Shown piece by piece: positions 1 through 7,982 of a stretch of 53,115 nucleotides of DNA. Numbering within the stretch: position 1 is the stretch's first letter; every line of letters starts with the position of its first letter. The notes below the pieces were generated by a model. That model did no database searches and had not been told where the DNA came from. It worked only from the letters and a program-made list of their open reading frames with translations. The DNA is taken from positions 1 to 53,115 of the forward strand of contig MHBL01000136.1 in the NCBI GenBank assembly GCA_001803235.1. Direction: 5' to 3'. Made by a program: the position numbers and the translations under genes. Source of the stretch: Lentisphaerae bacterium RIFOXYA12_64_32. Lineage in GTDB: Bacteria; Verrucomicrobiota; Lentisphaeria; Oligosphaerales; YB12-FULL-65-16.

Positions 1-1
1 G

Positions 2-376
2 TCCGATGGCGGCTTTGCCCCATCGCTGAATGCACAGATATCCACCGACCAGGCGCAGGGCATCGTCGTCGCGGCCGAAGTGACCCAGGACCCCGGGGAC
101 AGCGCCCAACTGCTTCCCGCCGCGGATCACGTCGAGCATAACACCACCACCAAGCCCAAGCAGATGGTCACCGATGGCGGCTTCACCAACCGCGAAAACA
201 TCCTGGGCATGAACGCAAAGGGCATCGACTTCATCGGTTCGCTTACCGACTATGCGGCCCAATCCGCCGGACAACTGGCGCGGCAAGGAATAGCCCCGGA
301 GTTCGCGCCCAGCGCGTTCACGTACGACCCGACCGCGGACCGCTATCTTTGTCCGGAGGGACACCCGCTGCGAGCG
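2..376 (+). pseudogene. IS1182-like transposase fragment (truncated at both ends)
   Basis: The frame enters from the left window edge and is open. Its first residues read DGGFAPSLNAQISTDQAQG, the catalytic-core stretch seen in IS1182-type DDE transposases. It continues through VTDGGFTNRENI and a late YLCPEGHPL segment, which in this family precedes a Cys-rich region. Similarity stops near 376; the frame stays open to 841 but codes for nothing recognisable. Downstream sequence switches at once to an IclR-like fragment in another frame, so the transposase lost its C-terminus in a deletion or recombination. The N-terminus lies outside the window. Family assignment is from memory of motifs, not a search. 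Confidence 0.7.
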
Positions 377-383
377 GAACGGT

Positions 384-662
384 TTGCCGGGTCCGCTTTG
401 GCCGGGGATCGGGTCTGTGGCCCCGTTGAGTCGGGAACTGGCCCGGATCCGGCGGCTCGATGTCTATATCCGACAGCAGGGCGAACTGGTTGCCGTGGTG
501 GCGCCAGTCTGGCAAGCCGGGCGTGTGGTCGCCGCGCTGGGTATCCCGCTGCCGGCGCACCGGTTCAAGAGCGAACACCGGCATCGACTCACGCGCGCCA
601 TCGTGGCGGCTGCCGCCGATATCGGTCACGGACTGGAGGCGATGGGGCCGCGCGGGACGTGA
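384..662 (+). pseudogene. IclR-family regulator, C-terminal effector-domain remnant
   Basis: The peptide contains LARIRRLDVYIRQ, then VAVVAPVWQAGRVVAALGI and a closing helix with ADIGHGLEA. This follows the order of the C-terminal half of the IclR effector-binding domain. About 90 of the usual 250 residues remain; the DNA-binding winged helix and the first half of the effector domain are missing. The preceding DNA is transposase remnant, so the gene was probably truncated with that element. IclR regulators often control neighbouring catabolic genes, and the UroD/MtaA-like gene follows on the same strand. It cannot bind DNA as it stands. Confidence 0.6.
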
Positions 663-707
663 CGCAGATGGAACTTGGTGCTCGCGCGGATACGGCACCC
701 ACGTCAG

Positions 708-806
708 AGTCCCGCCTTCAGGCGGAAGTGGCAGGCGAGCTTGAGCGAGCCGATCCCCGGCCGCTCGCTGAAGCGTCGCTGCAGCTTCCGCCTAAAGTGC
801 GGAACT
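708..806. repeat. Repeat A, copy 1 (palindromic intergenic repeat)
   Basis: A 99-bp element starts AGTCCCGCCTTCAGGCGGAA and ends with an inverted version of the same sequence. The inner arms (CGAGC...GCTCG type) also pair. Related copies lie at 29435-29532 (full), 9029-9075 (left half) and 53029-53046 (start only). No coding capacity or flanking duplication was seen. Confidence 0.75.
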
Positions 807-902
807 CAGGCCAAGACACCGGAGTCTGGGTGCCGAGATAACCGGGCGTGGCGCCGGCCGCTGGCACTGAGGCCTGTAAACCCACCGCGAATCGGACAAC
901 GC

Positions 903-926
903 GATCACGCCATCACGCTATCACAC
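903..926. repeat. Degenerate 8-bp tandem array (NATCACGC x3)
   Basis: GATCACGC, CATCACGC and TATCACAC follow head to tail just upstream of the ribosome-binding site of the gene starting at 945. The period matches the 8-bp arrays at 21523, 46664 and 46773. Confidence 0.55.
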
Positions 927-944
927 CGACAAGGAGCCACAACC

Positions 945-2024
945 ATGACAGCGCGCGAAAACCTGCTTGCCGCGTTTTCCCACCGGACGCCGGAACGGAT
1001 CCCATGGGTGCCGCTGGTGGGCGGCGTCAACACGCCGGCGTTTGTGCCGGCGGACAGTCCGGCCCAGACGGACGAAATCGCGCTGGGCATGTTCCTGCAG
1101 GACCGGTTCGGTTGCGACCTGCTGGTGAACGGTTCCGCGGTGCGGACGCAGAGTCCGCACGTGACGGTGCGGACGTCGCGGGATGGCGATCTCGTGACGC
1201 GGACCACGACGATCGGCGACCGTGAACTGGTAGCGACCGAGCGCATCCTGCCCTATGCCGGCCGCACCTCCAGCCACCTCGAGCGGTATCCGGTTCAGAC
1301 CGTCGAGGATATGCTCACGCTCGCAGCGATCATGGACGATACGACTTTCCTCCCGGACCCCGGCCCCCTGGCGGGCGTGATGCAGCGCGTCGGCAACCGT
1401 GGACTGGTGCAGGTGGGCGGGTTGCGGACACCGCTCATGCAACTGATCATCGACTACATGGGGCTCGAGACGTTCATCGGTCTGTGGTGCGACGAACCGG
1501 AGCGCACCGAGCAGTTGCTGGCCACGATGCAGGCCACGCAACTGCGGCGTTGCCGGACGATCGCGGCGAGCGCGTGCGAAGTCGTCGGTTCCTACGACGA
1601 CACCAGTACGCAGTTGATTAGTCCGGACATGTTCCGGCACTTCGTGCTGCCGGCATTGAGCGAGTACGCCGCTATTTGCCACGCGGCCGGCAAGTGCCTG
1701 CTCATGCACTCGTGCGGGCACGTCCGCGAGTTCCTGCCGCTGTATCGCGAGGCGGCGATCGATGTGCACCACTACCTGGCTTTGCCGCCCGTGGGCAATA
1801 CGACCATCGCCGAAGCGGTCAGAGACTACGGTGACGCCGTGACCGCCTTGGTCGCCGTGGACCCGGTCATGCTCGAACGCGCCTCGGCCGGTGAGGTCAA
1901 GGATCACGTTCGCGGCATGCTCGATGCGGCCCGCGGGTGGCCGTCGTTCGCCGTGATCACGGCATCGAAGCCGCAGGTCCCGGAAGCGAACCTGGCCGCC
2001 GTGGCCGCGGTACTCCGCGGGTAG
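945..2024 (+). CDS. Uroporphyrinogen decarboxylase (URO-D)/MtaA-like methyltransferase family protein
   Basis: This 359-residue cytosolic protein has the URO-D TIM-barrel layout. The start TARENLLAAFSHRTPERIPW is typical of the MtaA/CmuA branch rather than heme-pathway HemE. LLMHSCGHVREFLPLY near residue 260 carries the His-x-Cys-Gly that binds zinc in corrinoid:coenzyme methyltransferases. The active-site Arg-rich loop of true HemE is not obvious. In PVC genomes such genes are abundant near glycan loci and presumably move methyl groups from O- or N-methyl compounds, but the substrate here is unknown. The start is set by AAGGAG at 931-936, 8 bases upstream. An IclR remnant lies upstream and no corrinoid protein lies beside it. 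Confidence 0.8.
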   Translation: MTARENLLAAFSHRTPERIPWVPLVGGVNTPAFVPADSPAQTDEIALGMFLQDRFGCDLLVNGSAVRTQSPHVTVRTSRDGDLVTRTTTIGDRELVATERILPYAGRTSSHLERYPVQTVEDMLTLAAIMDDTTFLPDPGPLAGVMQRVGNRGLVQVGGLRTPLMQLIIDYMGLETFIGLWCDEPERTEQLLATMQATQLRRCRTIAASACEVVGSYDDTSTQLISPDMFRHFVLPALSEYAAICHAAGKCLLMHSCGHVREFLPLYREAAIDVHHYLALPPVGNTTIAEAVRDYGDAVTALVAVDPVMLERASAGEVKDHVRGMLDAARGWPSFAVITASKPQVPEANLAAVAAVLRG

Positions 2025-2054
2025 CGTTTCGCCCGGATCGGTCCGGTTGCTAAC

Positions 2055-2100
2055 CGGCGCGTCCCGCGCCGAGGCGGAGTGCTCGGGCCGGTCTCCGGTT
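2055..2100. repeat. Repeat B, partial copy
   Basis: GGCGCGTCCCGCGCCGAGGC followed by CGGGCCGGTCTCCGG matches the left half of repeat B, whose fuller copies are at 23243, 28088, 43426 and 48299. The terminal GTGGC and the right half are missing. Confidence 0.5.
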
Positions 2101-2122
2101 GTCGAGATCAGAGACGGTCGGG

Positions 2123-2168
2123 GGCGCAAGTCAGCTTATGTTGCGCGCAACATAAGCTGACTTGCGCC
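2123..2168. promoter_or_regulatory. 46-bp perfect palindrome without spacer
   Basis: Two 23-base arms meet with no loop: GGCGCAAGTCAGCTTATG plus TTGCG, followed by its exact complement. There is no T-run after it, so it is a poor intrinsic terminator. It lies between the methyltransferase stop and the start of the large secreted protein at 2263. It may be a dimeric regulator site or a cruciform or transposon end. No second copy was seen in the window. Confidence 0.8.
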
Positions 2169-2262
2169 GTTCCCGGACTTTCCCTCTTGCGGACCCCGCA
2201 GCCTGCCACTACGTTGCCTTCACGCGAGGACGGAAGATTCCGCCGTGCACGTGGAGGGAGTC

Positions 2263-5200
2263 ATGCAGTCAGCCATCGCTCTGGTCCCGATGCGGTCGTT
2301 CGCCGCGGCGTTGACCCTTGTCCCATTCGCCGCCGTGACGCAAGCCGAGCCGGCCGCGCCTGCCCTGGCCGACCGCGAGTATGTCTGCCGGTTCACGGCC
2401 CAGCCGCCGACGGTGGACGGGGATCTGTCCGACCCGTGTTGGCCGCAGGCCGAACCGACGCCTGTGCTGCTGACGCTCGGACCGGACGCGACGCCCTTGC
2501 CGGCGCGCATGCAGGTTCGGTTCCTGTGCGACGATACGGCGCTGTACGTGGCGGTCGAGGCGCAGTCACGGCCGGGCGCGGTGCCCGCGACGGCGCAGCC
2601 GCGCGAGCGTGACAGCCACGTGTTCTCCGACGACAGCGTGGAACTCTTCCTGCACACGGCGCCGGCGGCCACTGCGTATTTCCACCTCATCTTGAACTGC
2701 GACGGCGCGGCCTTGGACGCGAGTCATGATCCGGATGCGCCGCTCGGGCAGGAACTCGGGACCAAGTGGGATCCCGAGTGGCGCTCCGCGACACGCAAGC
2801 GCGAGGGCGGCTGGAGCGCCGAGATGGCCATTCCCTATGCCGCATTCGGGGTCACGCCGCCGTCGCGCGGGTTCGTGTGGCGCGTCAAGGTTGGCAGCAA
2901 TGCGCCCGGCTTCCCGCATGCCATGTGGCCACGCAATCCCGCGCTCTCGTTCCACGAGGCCATGGCGGCGGGGTACCTGGTCTTCCGAGACCAGAACCTG
3001 CTCGAGAACGGCGACTTCGAGGGCGCGGTTGACGCGCACGGCACGCCGGCGGGCTGGGGCTTCTCCTACAACGAGAAGGAAGGCAAGGGCGTCATCCAGT
3101 TGGCGGCCGAGGGCGCGCCGCAGGGCACACGCTGCATTCGTTACGAGAAGACGACGCCCGAGAAGTGGTTCCCGCAACTCTGGGCGCGCGCCGTGCCGTT
3201 CCAGCCGCACTCGACCTACCGCCTGAGCCTGCTGGTCAATTCCGAGAAGCGCTTCGTCCTGCGTCACAGCCTGTTCGGCGCGGCCGGCGAGCGCACGCGC
3301 AAGGACAGCACGGACCAGCCGCCCACGGCCGGGTTCGAGCGGCGCGAGTACACGTTCCGTATCGACGAGGAACTCGCCTCTTTGGCCGTGGGGCTGCAGC
3401 TTTCGCAGGTCGCCGGGGTCGTGCTGGCGGACGATGTGCGCGTCGAGCGGGTAAACGGCGCCGAGTTCCGCCGCGCGCTCCTGCCCGAGGCACACCGTTA
3501 CCACCGGCTCGAGCAACTCGCGGCGCGGCGGCCGTTCAAGCCGTACGTGCCGCTCGTTACGGACGACCGGATGCAGGCCGAACGCGTGATCTTCCGCGAC
3601 ACGGCTACGGGCGCCTGGCTCTGGCGCCTGGCGCACACGCCCGGCGGCTCGACGCGGCATCACTACATGGAAGCGAGCCCGTGGAACTGCGACGGGTCCG
3701 TCGTCCTGCTCAACTCGTCCGACCGGGGGCGCAAGTCCAACGTGTTGCTCGCCGCCGACGGCGCGACCGCGCAAGTCCTGCCCTCGACCGGCTGGTTCGC
3801 CTGGGACCGGCAGGACCGGAATGTGTTCTACTACTGTCGCCGCGCAGACGGCGGCAAGTCCGCGGCCTGCCGCTACTCGGTCGAGACGCGGCAGGAAACG
3901 GTCCTGCGCAACTTCGACGGCGAGACCAGTGCTTGGCGCATCAGCGAGGACAACAAGTACCTGCTGATCAGGGAGTTCTTCAAGGACGCGCTGTGGGCGC
4001 AGAAGTCGAAAGTGCACCTGCTCAGCCTGGACGGCAAGGAAGACTTGGTGCTGGACCCCAAGGGGCAGATCCACCAACTCTGGTTCACCAAGCTGCCGGA
4101 CCACTCGGTCGAGTTCGAGTACGAGCACGGCGGCTACAAGCCCGGCGACTATCCCGAAGGCAATTTCATGATGCGCAAGGACGGCACGATCACGCGCATC
4201 TACGGCGGCGAGGGGCTCTGGGCCGGCCACCGCGCGCACAGTCCGTCCGGCCGGTACATGTGCCCGATTGGCAGACTGCAATTGGTGGACAAGCAGACGG
4301 GTGCGATTACCGCACTGGGCAAGGGCAGCGGCAACCATCAGACATGGGAGACGGACGACGCGTGGCTGGCGGCGAGTTCCGACCCGTACCTGATCCGGGC
4401 CGCGGCCGACGGCCGTGACTTCGTCCAGCGTATCGCGGTCCACAACTCCGGCATCGGCCACTCGACGTACTGGTCCGAAGCGCACCCCGAAATGAGCCCG
4501 GACGGCACCAAGCTCGGGTACGCTTCGAGCATGCTCGGCGACATCGAGTTCTACTTCGCCGTGATGATGTTGCCCGGACGGCCGGACGCGTTTGCGGTGC
4601 GCGGCGCGGCGGGCGCGGTGACGCTGACCTGGCAGGCGCCGAAGCACGCCCGGGAGATTCAGGGCTACCTCGTCTACCGTTCCCCCACCAGTGGCGCGGG
4701 GTTCGATGCGATCACCGCAACGCCGGTGGCCGGGTGCGAGTTCACCGACCCCGCGCCGTTGCCGGGCGCCGCGTACTACCGTGTGACCGCGCTCGAGCGC
4801 TGCGGGCTCGAGAGCCTGCCCGCGGCCGAGGTCTGCACGGATGCCGCCTGGCCCGGCCCGGTCCGGCATGTGTTCGAAGCGGAGTTCGCACCCGTCACGC
4901 AGCCGCCCGTCATGGAAGCGTTCGACCCGACCGCGTCCGGGCTGTACTGCATGTGCCTGTGCGAGCGCGAGCCGGCCGCGGAATTCGCACTGCCGTTCAG
5001 CGTGCCGCGGCAGGGCACGTTCCGCCTGTGGCTGCGCGTGAAGAATGCGGACAACGCGTTCGTGCTGACTCCGCAGCTCGACGGCACGCCGCTGGCGCCG
5101 TTCTCGGGCAAGCCCGGCGACTGGCAGTGGTCGCCGCTCGGCGCGAGCGACGGGCACAACCTCGCCGCCGGGCCGCACACGCTCACCCTGGCCGCGGACG

Positions 5201-6042
5201 TTCCGTGGATCATGGTCGATCAGCTCCTGATCACCGACGCACCGGGTGTGACACCGACAGGCATCGAGGGCGGCGACACAACGGCGCCGCCCTCGCCGGC
5301 CGGCCTGGCGGGCAAGGCCTTGGACAGCTTCACGATTCAACTCGAGTGGGGCCCGGTGGCTGCCACGGATTTCCACCACTACAACGTCTACGCCGCGCCA
5401 GCCACGACCTGCGACGTGCGGCAGGAGAACCTGGTCGCGTCGCCCGGCGCGACGGCGTACGTGCACTGGGGTCTGCAGGCCGGGACGACCTACACCTGCC
5501 GCGTCACCGCCGTGGACCGGGACGGCAACGAGAGTGCGCCGTCCGACCCGGTCGCGGTTGCGACCCCGCCGGTCGCCGAGCGCGTGTTCGTGCGCGACGA
5601 CCGCACCTGGGGCAGCGGCGCGACGTCGACCGTCGACGTGCCCATCGAGTGCGCCGCGGACACGGACCTCGTGGTCTGGACGCTGTGGCAGAGCTCTGCG
5701 ACCGAGGCGCACGGTACGAGCGGCGCGTTCAAACTCGGCATCGACGACCAGGCGCCGCGCGAATGCACGATCCGGTTCGGCTACATCTGCGTCGGGCACG
5801 GCGGCCCGGTCCCGACCGACCGGCTCTGGAACTTCACCGCACCGCTCGGCGGCGAGCCCGGCCAGGAACGGCTCGGCCTACGCGTCAGCAAAGGCACTCA
5901 CACCCTGCGCCTGAGCGTCCCCGCCGACGCCGCGCACGACTGCCACGGCGTCATCGTCACCAACGACTTCGGCTTCCTCCCCGCCGGCGCCTACACCAGC
6001 TTCCTGCCGCTGGCACCGACCCCGGGCGCGACGGGGAAGTGA
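2263..6042 (+). CDS. Secreted multidomain protein: CBM9-like, propeller (oligogalacturonate-lyase-like), two FnIII
   Basis: The protein has 1259 residues and a signal peptide ending near VTQA-EP (residue 28). Domains in order: a CBM9-like sandwich (~38-235, starting TVDGDLSDPCW); a CBM4-like jelly roll (~245-400, NLLENGDFEG); a WD/PD40-type propeller (~440-770, ending HPEMSPDGTKLGYASS) like oligogalacturonate lyases and TolB; FnIII (~772-860); a CBM6/35-like sandwich beginning FEAEF (~870-995); a second FnIII (~1010-1104); and a C-terminal beta domain. It probably binds and perhaps cleaves a polysaccharide outside the cell; catalysis is inferred only from the propeller. The ATG at 2263 has GGAGGG seven bases upstream; an in-frame GTG at 2245 lacks a site. 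Confidence 0.8.
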   Translation: MQSAIALVPMRSFAAALTLVPFAAVTQAEPAAPALADREYVCRFTAQPPTVDGDLSDPCWPQAEPTPVLLTLGPDATPLPARMQVRFLCDDTALYVAVEAQSRPGAVPATAQPRERDSHVFSDDSVELFLHTAPAATAYFHLILNCDGAALDASHDPDAPLGQELGTKWDPEWRSATRKREGGWSAEMAIPYAAFGVTPPSRGFVWRVKVGSNAPGFPHAMWPRNPALSFHEAMAAGYLVFRDQNLLENGDFEGAVDAHGTPAGWGFSYNEKEGKGVIQLAAEGAPQGTRCIRYEKTTPEKWFPQLWARAVPFQPHSTYRLSLLVNSEKRFVLRHSLFGAAGERTRKDSTDQPPTAGFERREYTFRIDEELASLAVGLQLSQVAGVVLADDVRVERVNGAEFRRALLPEAHRYHRLEQLAARRPFKPYVPLVTDDRMQAERVIFRDTATGAWLWRLAHTPGGSTRHHYMEASPWNCDGSVVLLNSSDRGRKSNVLLAADGATAQVLPSTGWFAWDRQDRNVFYYCRRADGGKSAACRYSVETRQETVLRNFDGETSAWRISEDNKYLLIREFFKDALWAQKSKVHLLSLDGKEDLVLDPKGQIHQLWFTKLPDHSVEFEYEHGGYKPGDYPEGNFMMRKDGTITRIYGGEGLWAGHRAHSPSGRYMCPIGRLQLVDKQTGAITALGKGSGNHQTWETDDAWLAASSDPYLIRAAADGRDFVQRIAVHNSGIGHSTYWSEAHPEMSPDGTKLGYASSMLGDIEFYFAVMMLPGRPDAFAVRGAAGAVTLTWQAPKHAREIQGYLVYRSPTSGAGFDAITATPVAGCEFTDPAPLPGAAYYRVTALERCGLESLPAAEVCTDAAWPGPVRHVFEAEFAPVTQPPVMEAFDPTASGLYCMCLCEREPAAEFALPFSVPRQGTFRLWLRVKNADNAFVLTPQLDGTPLAPFSGKPGDWQWSPLGASDGHNLAAGPHTLTLAADVPWIMVDQLLITDAPGVTPTGIEGGDTTAPPSPAGLAGKALDSFTIQLEWGPVAATDFHHYNVYAAPATTCDVRQENLVASPGATAYVHWGLQAGTTYTCRVTAVDRDGNESAPSDPVAVATPPVAERVFVRDDRTWGSGATSTVDVPIECAADTDLVVWTLWQSSATEAHGTSGAFKLGIDDQAPRECTIRFGYICVGHGGPVPTDRLWNFTAPLGGEPGQERLGLRVSKGTHTLRLSVPADAAHDCHGVIVTNDFGFLPAGAYTSFLPLAPTPGATGK

Positions 6043-6373
6043 GCGGGACGACAAGGTCCGCAATCCGCCTCTGAATGGGCGCGCGGTCGGCAGGAGCGTT
6101 GCGGACGTCAGAGAACGACCCAGGCTTGTAGTACCGCGTTCACGCGGTCCGGGTTGCGCGTGGCCAGGGGCGAGCAACAGGGACAGGCGGTCGTGGCGTT
6201 GGCATGTCGTCGATCGTTGCGCCTTCGACGTCCTGTTCCAGGACTGCGTTGCGGTGGGTTGGCATGTCTGCCGAATGGGTGCGTAGGCCGGGACGCAGGC
6301 CAGGCGGCCCACCACAGATTGCCTGTGCCCCCTCTCCTCTCCTCGACCAAGTGGGGCTGACGCCTGGGAATGC
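6043..6373. other. Intergenic region with repeat G and short dispersed motif
   Basis: No gene was recognised. At 6128-6150 there is a hairpin repeat (GTAGTACCGCGTTCACGCGG) found inverted at 24409-24431. At 6184-6200 and, inverted, near 6310-6325 lie variants of an AGGCGATCTGTGGCGTTG-like motif that recurs across the island. Confidence 0.5.
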
Positions 6374-6736
6374 TCAGACCTTTCGCCTTGACGCCGTGGC
6401 CATCAGGCGCGTCATACACTGCCGTCGCCTCGGCTGTGTCGGCGTGTCGGCGGGCGGCAACTCCCGGACGAACGCCCACGAGACCTCGGCGACCTCCGCG
6501 GTGTCGTAGATGACCCTGAAGTGGCTGCCCAACTCCTTGTCGACCTCGACGCAGACCGGCACAGCCTTGTCAGATATCCGGTTCGCCTGACGGATGCCAC
6601 GATGGGGCTCCAGGAAGCACAAGCCGTCTTCGAACTCAACGTCGAACGCGTCCTCCCAGCCCAGGTAACGGGCGTTCCTGATTCGGGAGAATGTGCCCGT
6701 GCCGTAAGGTTTCTTCAACTGCACCGAGGTCTTCAT
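6374..6736 (-). CDS. Small DUF2442-like protein, second gene of a toxin-antitoxin-like pair
   Basis: This 120-residue soluble protein carries FDVEFEDGLCFLEPHRGI, like the beta-hairpin core of DUF2442 proteins. The last ~25 residues are Arg/Thr-rich and may be an unrelated extension. Its ATG overlaps the TGA of the upstream 66-residue gene (ATGA), implying translational coupling. DUF4160/DUF2442 pairs are widespread in mobile regions and are often suggested to be toxin-antitoxin modules. That role is inference; no catalytic residues can be named. Confidence 0.6.
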   Translation of the reverse strand: MKTSVQLKKPYGTGTFSRIRNARYLGWEDAFDVEFEDGLCFLEPHRGIRQANRISDKAVPVCVEVDKELGSHFRVIYDTAEVAEVSWAFVRELPPADTPTQPRRRQCMTRLMATASRRKV

Positions 6737-6933
6737 AGGCGTCCTTCACATCGCAGCTCTTCGACGAACCTGACTAGCCTGCGGTCGGGCGTCCACCCTT
6801 CGACACCGGTCAACCGGTTCACGTCCAACCGGCCCAGGAATGTGCCCTTGCGGTCGAAAACATGAACGTGCCTCGGCACGTGATCACCGAGGTACCACTC
6901 AAGAATATACCCGTATCGTCGAACGCGCGCCAT
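6733..6933 (-). CDS. DUF4160-like small protein, first gene of the pair
   Basis: The 66-residue product contains WYLGDHVPRHVHVF, the conserved P-x-HVHV signature of DUF4160-like proteins. It is followed by a strand-rich region and a closing LVRFVEELR helix. The ATG at 6933 is the only start. Its stop overlaps the start of the DUF2442-like gene. The module sits at the left border of the accessory island, convergent with the secreted protein upstream. A toxin or antitoxin role is plausible but not shown by the sequence. Confidence 0.6.
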   Translation of the reverse strand: MARVRRYGYILEWYLGDHVPRHVHVFDRKGTFLGRLDVNRLTGVEGWTPDRRLVRFVEELRCEGRL

Positions 6934-7172
6934 GGATGTCTCAAGGTTCCGGGGGTCAGGAACCTATTGCTGCCGTGTTGGGCTTTCCCCACCTGCTGTC
7001 GGTCGCATCATGCCTGCCGGGCACCATGCATCCCGCTCAACCGCCGGTGGTGCACTGCCACATCCGGGGAAGTCCCACGCACAGCAGAACCATAACTCGG
7101 GCACTTGCCCGACACAAGCAGACTCCGCACCCGACAGGCAGGAGGGTGGAGCTACGGGACAATCTGTGGCGT

Positions 7173-7492
7173 TGTCCGTGCAGGTCTTGCAGGAGTATGC
7201 CAACACGGCGCTGCCCAAACTGAATCAGGAACCAGCCGTGGTGCTGCGTCAGTTGAGACACCTTGAGCGGCTGACCGTTCTGGCGCCCTCTCCCAAGACG
7301 GTCCGCCGCGCCGTCGAGATCCGTGGCACCTATCAGGTCGGCTCTTGGGACGCCTCCATCATCGCGGCAGCGGAGTCCGCGGACTGCGACGTCATCTTCT
7401 CCGAAGACCTGAACACCGGCCAGTACTACGCCGGGGTCGAAGTGGTGAACCCGTTCGGTCCCGGGTTCGATCTCTCCCGGTACGTCGAGTGA
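7173..7492 (+). pseudogene. Truncated duplicate of a PIN-domain (VapC) toxin
   Basis: From VQVLQEYANTAL to the stop this is almost identical to the intact VapC at 19078-19518, at DNA level as well, running a few bases past the stop. The first ~40 codons, including the first catalytic Asp (ADSN in the intact copy), are gone and replaced by unrelated sequence that happens to stay in frame. The break follows a CAATCTGTGGCG motif at 7160-7172 that recurs in the island. The remaining Asp residues (WDAS, SEDLN) are kept. It should be inactive as an RNase. No antitoxin lies beside it. Confidence 0.9.
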
Positions 7493-7534
7493 AGGCTCGC
7501 ATCAGGGCGTGCCGTCATGACACGCACTTGGAAG

Positions 7535-7628
7535 GCCACCTGTGGCACGACCCTCCGCACGGAGGTGTTCATGGGTGTCGTACTTGGCCGTCGATGCGGC
7601 CCGGGCACCCTGGAATTGCGGGGCACCG
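7535..7628 (+). repeat. Repeat H, copy 1
   Basis: This ~94-bp repeat with the central hairpin CCTCCGCACGGAGG lies about 45 bases after the PIN pseudogene stop. The second copy is at 8545-8637, right after another gene's stop, at roughly 80% identity by eye. Confidence 0.65.
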
Positions 7629-7710
7629 TCGTTGATGCCCCAGCCCCGTTGAGCCGACACAGATGGTCTGTCCCTGTGCAGCCCCCGTCGTTCCGCAGGT
7701 CGAGAACTGC

Positions 7711-7769
7711 GCCGGGCGGCGGGTTCGATACCGGCTGTTGCGCTTGTCTCGTGGGGCGGGCACGGGTAC
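7711..7769 (+). repeat. Repeat I, copy 1
   Basis: GATACCGGCTGTTGCGCTTG plus CGTGGGGCGGGCAC is shared with 14935-14990. Here it ends ten bases before the GTG start of the 67-residue gene; the other copy ends at the break of a truncated ATPase gene. Confidence 0.7.
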
Positions 7770-7778
7770 ATTCCCTTC

Positions 7779-7982
7779 GTGAAGCTCACACCACAGACGC
7801 AGATCGAGGCGTACCGGCGCATGACCCCGGCCGAACGGGTCAGGTCAGGTTGCGCGCTGCATGATTTCGCCTACCAACGGCTGATTCTGTTCCTGACCAG
7901 GACACACCCGGACCGTTCGCAGGCCGACATCCGCCGGTTGGCGGCGAGGAGGTTCCTGCATGACGCAGCAGGAATTCTTTGA
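7779..7982 (+). CDS. Small conserved protein paired with a nucleotidyltransferase
   Basis: The 67-residue, mostly helical protein contains MTPAERVRSGCALHDFAYQR and ADIRRLAARRFL. I have seen this combination in short proteins encoded just before MNT-like nucleotidyltransferases. It starts with GTG at 7779 and has no clear Shine-Dalgarno. It overlaps the next gene by 23 bases, so the two are co-translated. It probably acts as the partner (antitoxin or substrate) of the nucleotidyltransferase. Repeat I directly upstream suggests its native promoter may be lost. Confidence 0.6.
   Translation: MKLTPQTQIEAYRRMTPAERVRSGCALHDFAYQRLILFLTRTHPDRSQADIRRLAARRFLHDAAGIL

Noticed and set aside
921..2129. 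A 402-residue minus-strand frame opposite the methyltransferase gene
   Set aside because: Shadow frame; the plus strand has the URO-D/MtaA motifs and a good ribosome-binding site.
2566..5799. A 1077-residue open frame on the minus strand opposite the large secreted protein
   Set aside because: High-GC coding DNA leaves long antisense frames. It is Arg/Ala/Val-rich without domains, lacks a ribosome-binding site, and the plus-strand gene has clear domains.
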